In this document: positions 16,698 through 18,861 of the stretch, one piece after another
How positions within the stretch are numbered: position 1 is the first letter of the stretch
How the letters are laid out: the number at the start of each line of letters is the position of its first letter
DNA from: Bacteriovoracaceae bacterium UBA2428
Lineage (GTDB): Bacteria > Bdellovibrionota > UBA2428
Reading direction: 5' to 3'
Length of the DNA stretch: 18,861 nt
Assembly: GCA_002343545.1 (NCBI GenBank)
Contig: DDRA01000041.1
Location: 44,411 to 63,271, forward strand
The notes under the pieces: model-generated
Databases searched by the model: none
Seen by the model: only the letters and a program-made list of their open reading frames with translations
What the model was told of the DNA's origin: nothing
Program-made: the position numbers and the translations under genes

Positions 16698-17291
16698 ATG
16701 TCGCGTACGCTTAAGTGCCGCAACCTGAAACTCGCCCTGCGGGCCGACTCGGGCCTGCACGTGGGCGAGGTCTTCCCCCTTCTGCAGTCCCGCAACCTCA
16801 TCGGGCGCCGGGTCGATATCGGCGTCCCGCTCGACGACACGAAGGTTTCGCGCAACCACGCCGCGATCGATATCCAGGGCGGCCAGCATTACCTCGTGGA
16901 TCTGGGCTCGACGAACGGGACCTACCTCAACAGCCGTCGGCTCGAGCATTCCGTCGTGTTGACCGTGGGGGACCAGATTCGCGTCGGCTCGACGGTCTTC
17001 ACCGTCTCGCTGCTCGAGGAAGTCCGCCAGAACATTCCCAAGCATTGGAAGGAAGCGACGCGGGCCATCCCGCTCTCGGACATCGCGGACCTGCCGCCGG
17101 CCGCGAAGCCCGCCGAGCGTCCGCGGGCCGCCGACGCGGGACCGCGTTGGACCCACCTCGTGCTGCCCCGCCAAGACGACGCGCAACGGCGCCTGCAGCG
17201 CGCGCGCATCCTCTTCGGGGCCTTCGGCGTGATCGTGATTTTCGCGGCGATCGCGACGAGCTTCGCCGCCCGTTCCTCGGGTCCGACTTGA
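16698..17291 (+). CDS. FHA-domain protein with C-terminal membrane anchor
   Basis: A 197-residue protein with one forkhead-associated domain (about 20-108), which binds phosphothreonine peptides. The phosphopeptide-contact motifs are present: GRR (36-38), KVSRNHA (49-55) and DLGSTNGTYLN (68-78). A linker (about 110-165, Pro/Ala rich) leads to a single hydrophobic helix ILFGAFGVIVIFAAIATSFA (171-190) at the very end, so the FHA domain should face the cytoplasm as a tail-anchored or C-terminally anchored protein. The start is ATG 16698, which has an ideal AAGGAGG five bases upstream; in-frame codons further up are antisense to the divergent outer-membrane protein gene. No kinase gene lies next to it in the window. 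It is convergent with the 17774-17307 lipoprotein gene, 15 bases apart. Confidence 0.88.
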   Translation: MSRTLKCRNLKLALRADSGLHVGEVFPLLQSRNLIGRRVDIGVPLDDTKVSRNHAAIDIQGGQHYLVDLGSTNGTYLNSRRLEHSVVLTVGDQIRVGSTVFTVSLLEEVRQNIPKHWKEATRAIPLSDIADLPPAAKPAERPRAADAGPRWTHLVLPRQDDAQRRLQRARILFGAFGVIVIFAAIATSFAARSSGPT

Positions 17292-17306
17292 GGCCGGCGT
17301 CGCGGC

Positions 17307-17774
17307 TCAGCGCGCGCAGTCGCGCAGGTGGTCCGCGAGCTGGGCGAAGGTCATCGACTTACGGAGTTCCTTCTGGGCCTTGAGCCCCAGGCAGGCCTTC
17401 GTGCTCTGCGAGTTCTGCGCGAAGTCTTCGCGCACGAGCTCCACGAATTCCCGCGACTGCGCGACCTTCTCGGGGTCTTCGCCGCAGAAGGCGAGGCGCT
17501 GGCAGATCGCTTCGGAAGCGCCGCGGATCTCGCGGAGCTTGTCGGCCGCCAGGCCCAATCCGCGCACGAGGTTAAAGCGTTCGACCGAGCGGCCGAGGAT
17601 CGAAGCGCTGTCGCGGCCGGCGGGGAAGCGGGTGAAATCCGTTCCGCCGTCCTCGGAACGATCCGAGTAGGCGTCGCCGCCCTCCATCGTCGGGGGCGTG
17701 CCGCTCGAGCAGGCGGCGAGGACGCTCGAGGCGACGAGCGCGAGATAGACGGAACGAAGTTTCAAGCACGACAT
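17307..17774 (-). CDS. Small lipoprotein, function unknown
   Basis: A 155-residue lipoprotein. The signal peptide ends in lipobox SVLAAC (C22), and Ser at +2 suggests outer-membrane sorting. About 40 disordered residues (SSGTPPTMEGGDAYSDRSED) precede a helical domain (about 58-155) with four Cys in AICQRLAFCGED, TKACLGL and LRDCAR, probably two disulfides. It matches no family I can name. ATG 17774 has a good ribosome binding site, GGGAGGG about six bases upstream. It is divergent, across 121 bases, from the secreted-protein gene at 17896; both are exported, so they may be controlled together. Confidence 0.78.
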   Translation of the reverse strand: MSCLKLRSVYLALVASSVLAACSSGTPPTMEGGDAYSDRSEDGGTDFTRFPAGRDSASILGRSVERFNLVRGLGLAADKLREIRGASEAICQRLAFCGEDPEKVAQSREFVELVREDFAQNSQSTKACLGLKAQKELRKSMTFAQLADHLRDCAR

Positions 17775-17800
17775 GGATCACCCTCCCTCAAGGTGAGTTG

Positions 17801-17844
17801 AGCTTAGCCCGAGCCGAGAAAATCACCCGGTCAAGCATTTGACT
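17801..17844. promoter_or_regulatory. Divergent control region with a GTCAA/TTGAC palindrome
   Basis: GTCAA (17830-17834) and TTGAC (17839-17843) form an inverted repeat around GCAT. Read outward they give TTGACC for the minus-strand lipoprotein gene and TTGACT for the plus-strand gene, which look like back-to-back -35 elements. A TAAGCT -10 for the minus-strand gene lies at 17801-17806, but 22 bases from its TTGACC. The plus side has no well-spaced -10. The palindrome may therefore be an operator instead. Confidence 0.35.
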
Positions 17845-17895
17845 CCCGCGATAAATCCCAAAGCGAACAAGATAGGAGCCTTGGGAGGAACGACG

Positions 17896-18861
17896 ATGCG
17901 TCTCGGTCGACTCAGTTATTTTGGACTTATGGTGTTTGGATTCGTGGCCGGCCCCGTGCAGGCCCAGCCCGGGCCGCGTCGCGAGGGACGCGGGGCTTGG
18001 AGCCGCTACAACGGTCCCGATCCGGAGCTCCGCTTCGGGCGCGAGCGCCCGGGACGTCGCAACATGTGCCGCGATCGCTACGCACGCGACGGCGTGCACG
18101 CCCGCGTCCTGGCCGCCTGCGAAGACGGCCGCGACGCCGCCGAGGCGGCCGCCGAACAAGTCGCCCGCGGCAACGGACGCATGGACGGCTACCTGCGCGG
18201 CTACGCGTGGGGCCTCCACACGATGGCCCAGGCCACGCAGCACGACCGCGCCGAGTTCGGCCGCGGCAGCGCCGACGCGCTCAACCTTCGCGCTCCCCTC
18301 GAGACCGGCCTCGCGGCCGTCCGTTCGGGCGCGCAGGCGGACGGAAACGTGCGCGGCTCGCAGGACGCCGTGGGCCGCTGGAACGCCGCCGTCAACACGG
18401 GCGTCCGCCCGGATTCGACGCCCGTGACGCCGGCCGTGAGCTACACCCCCATGAGCAACGCTTACGTCCGCTACGTCGGCGCGTTGCCCTCGCTCAAGCA
18501 GCTCGTCGAGCGCGAGTCGCTCAATCGCGGCGAGCTCCGTATCTACCGCGACTACCGCGACATCGACGCGGTTTACTACGACGACCTCGGTCGCTTCCGT
18601 CCGGACGGTCTCTGGTTCGACGACGGAATCTATCGTCACGGCCGTCGCTCGTGGTCGGACTCCCAGCGGGTCATGGAAGTTTTCTTGGCGCGTTCGCCGC
18701 GCTACGGAACGATCTACGAGCGCCTGAACCGTCCGCCGCTCGTGATCGAGCGCGTCGTTCGCATCGATCCGCCAGCCGGCGACAATCGCCCGGGCGGCGA
18801 CACGCGTCCCGGTGGCGATGAACGCCCCGGCGGCGGTGATCGTCCGGGCGGCGGCGATCGT
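17896..18861 (+). CDS. Secreted protein with C-terminal Arg-Pro-Gly-Gly repeats (partial, cut by window end)
   Basis: The frame is open from ATG 17896 to the last base, at least 322 residues. GGGAGG lies seven bases upstream of the ATG. A signal peptide (MRLGRLSYFGLMVFGFVAGP, cleavage after VQA) starts the protein. Residues about 25-190 are rich in Arg, Ala and regularly spaced Gly (GYLRGYAWGLHTM, FGRGSADAL, GNVRGSQDAVG) with two Cys (NMCRDRY, LAACEDG). Residues about 195-290 look more strand-like and Tyr/Arg/Asp rich (RIYRDYRDIDAVYYDDLGRF). The end is a six-residue tandem repeat (RPGGDT, RPGGDE, RPGGGD). I do not recognise the family; envelope or surface location is inferred from the signal peptide. 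The true C-terminus is outside the window. Confidence 0.75.
   Translation, partial: MRLGRLSYFGLMVFGFVAGPVQAQPGPRREGRGAWSRYNGPDPELRFGRERPGRRNMCRDRYARDGVHARVLAACEDGRDAAEAAAEQVARGNGRMDGYLRGYAWGLHTMAQATQHDRAEFGRGSADALNLRAPLETGLAAVRSGAQADGNVRGSQDAVGRWNAAVNTGVRPDSTPVTPAVSYTPMSNAYVRYVGALPSLKQLVERESLNRGELRIYRDYRDIDAVYYDDLGRFRPDGLWFDDGIYRHGRRSWSDSQRVMEVFLARSPRYGTIYERLNRPPLVIERVVRIDPPAGDNRPGGDTRPGGDERPGGGDRPGGGDR
18787..18861 (+). repeat. 18-base in-frame tandem repeat encoding RPGG(D/G)x
   Basis: Four units of 18 bases begin at 18787, 18805, 18823 and 18841, and a fifth begins at 18859 where the window ends. Units encode RPGGDT, RPGGDE, RPGGGD and RPGGGD. The last two differ at only a few bases, suggesting recent duplication. 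Confidence 0.75.

Noticed and set aside
16698..17291. A type VI or type III secretion role for the FHA protein
   Set aside because: No secretion, kinase or phosphatase gene is nearby, and an FHA domain alone does not support this.
17848..17855. GCGATAAA as a flagellar sigma-28 -10 (GCCGATAA-like) before the 17896 gene
   Set aside because: The match is partial, the upstream half-site spacing is off, and there are no motility genes in the window.

Overview
The window is about 18.9 kb of GC-rich, gene-dense DNA from a diderm (Gram-negative) bacterium. The evidence for an outer membrane is direct: three lipoprotein signal peptides, a beta-barrel protein ending in aromatic F, several Sec-exported proteins and an MlaEFD-type lipid transporter. 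The mix of a sigma-54 activator, a LamG/cadherin-like lipoprotein, FHA and SirB1-like proteins and many secreted orphans resembles Bdellovibrionota or other lineages formerly placed in Deltaproteobacteria. That placement is an inference and is not firm. I see no tRNA, rRNA, IS element, phage gene or CRISPR array. The region reads as ordinary chromosome rather than an island.

Layout. 1-1587: the 3' end of an unknown gene runs into a convergent coaE, which is divergent from plsC. 1562-5810, minus strand: a large LamG-domain lipoprotein broken by a frameshift behind its signal peptide, and upstream of it an atypical sigma-54 activator. 5865-6302: a GNAT acetyltransferase divergent from the activator. 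6431-9305: a four-gene operon (unknown lipoprotein, mlaE, mlaF, mlaD). 9308-12715, minus strand: a secreted low-complexity protein, a small secreted protein and a SirB1-like transglutaminase-fold protein. 12786-14267: an aldehyde dehydrogenase. 14216-16555, minus strand: a DHH phosphoesterase with a Rossmann-like front half, and an outer-membrane barrel protein. 16698-17291: an FHA protein with one membrane segment. 17307-17774, minus strand: a Cys-containing lipoprotein. 17896 to the end: a secreted protein with a growing Arg-Pro-Gly-Gly repeat, cut by the window edge.

How the genes relate. The clearest functional unit is the Mla operon, which should move phospholipid between the membranes. 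It lacks mlaA, mlaB and mlaC here and has an unrecognised lipoprotein in first place. PlsC and CoaE serve phospholipid and CoA synthesis. Most other genes are single units in alternating orientation, with very tight tail-to-tail junctions.

The most interesting pattern is transcriptional. At least eight genes that begin a transcription unit have a -10-like hexamer (GCTAAGCT-type or TACACT/TACAAT/CATAAT) only 6-9 bases before the start codon, and most of these lack a clear Shine-Dalgarno site. This implies leaderless mRNAs. Genes inside operons and a few secreted-protein genes instead carry good ribosome binding sites. Other points of note are the frameshifted LamG lipoprotein, the degenerate sigma-54 activator with an apparent CTG start, and a perfect 16-bp hairpin inside the coding region of the 11050-9308 gene.
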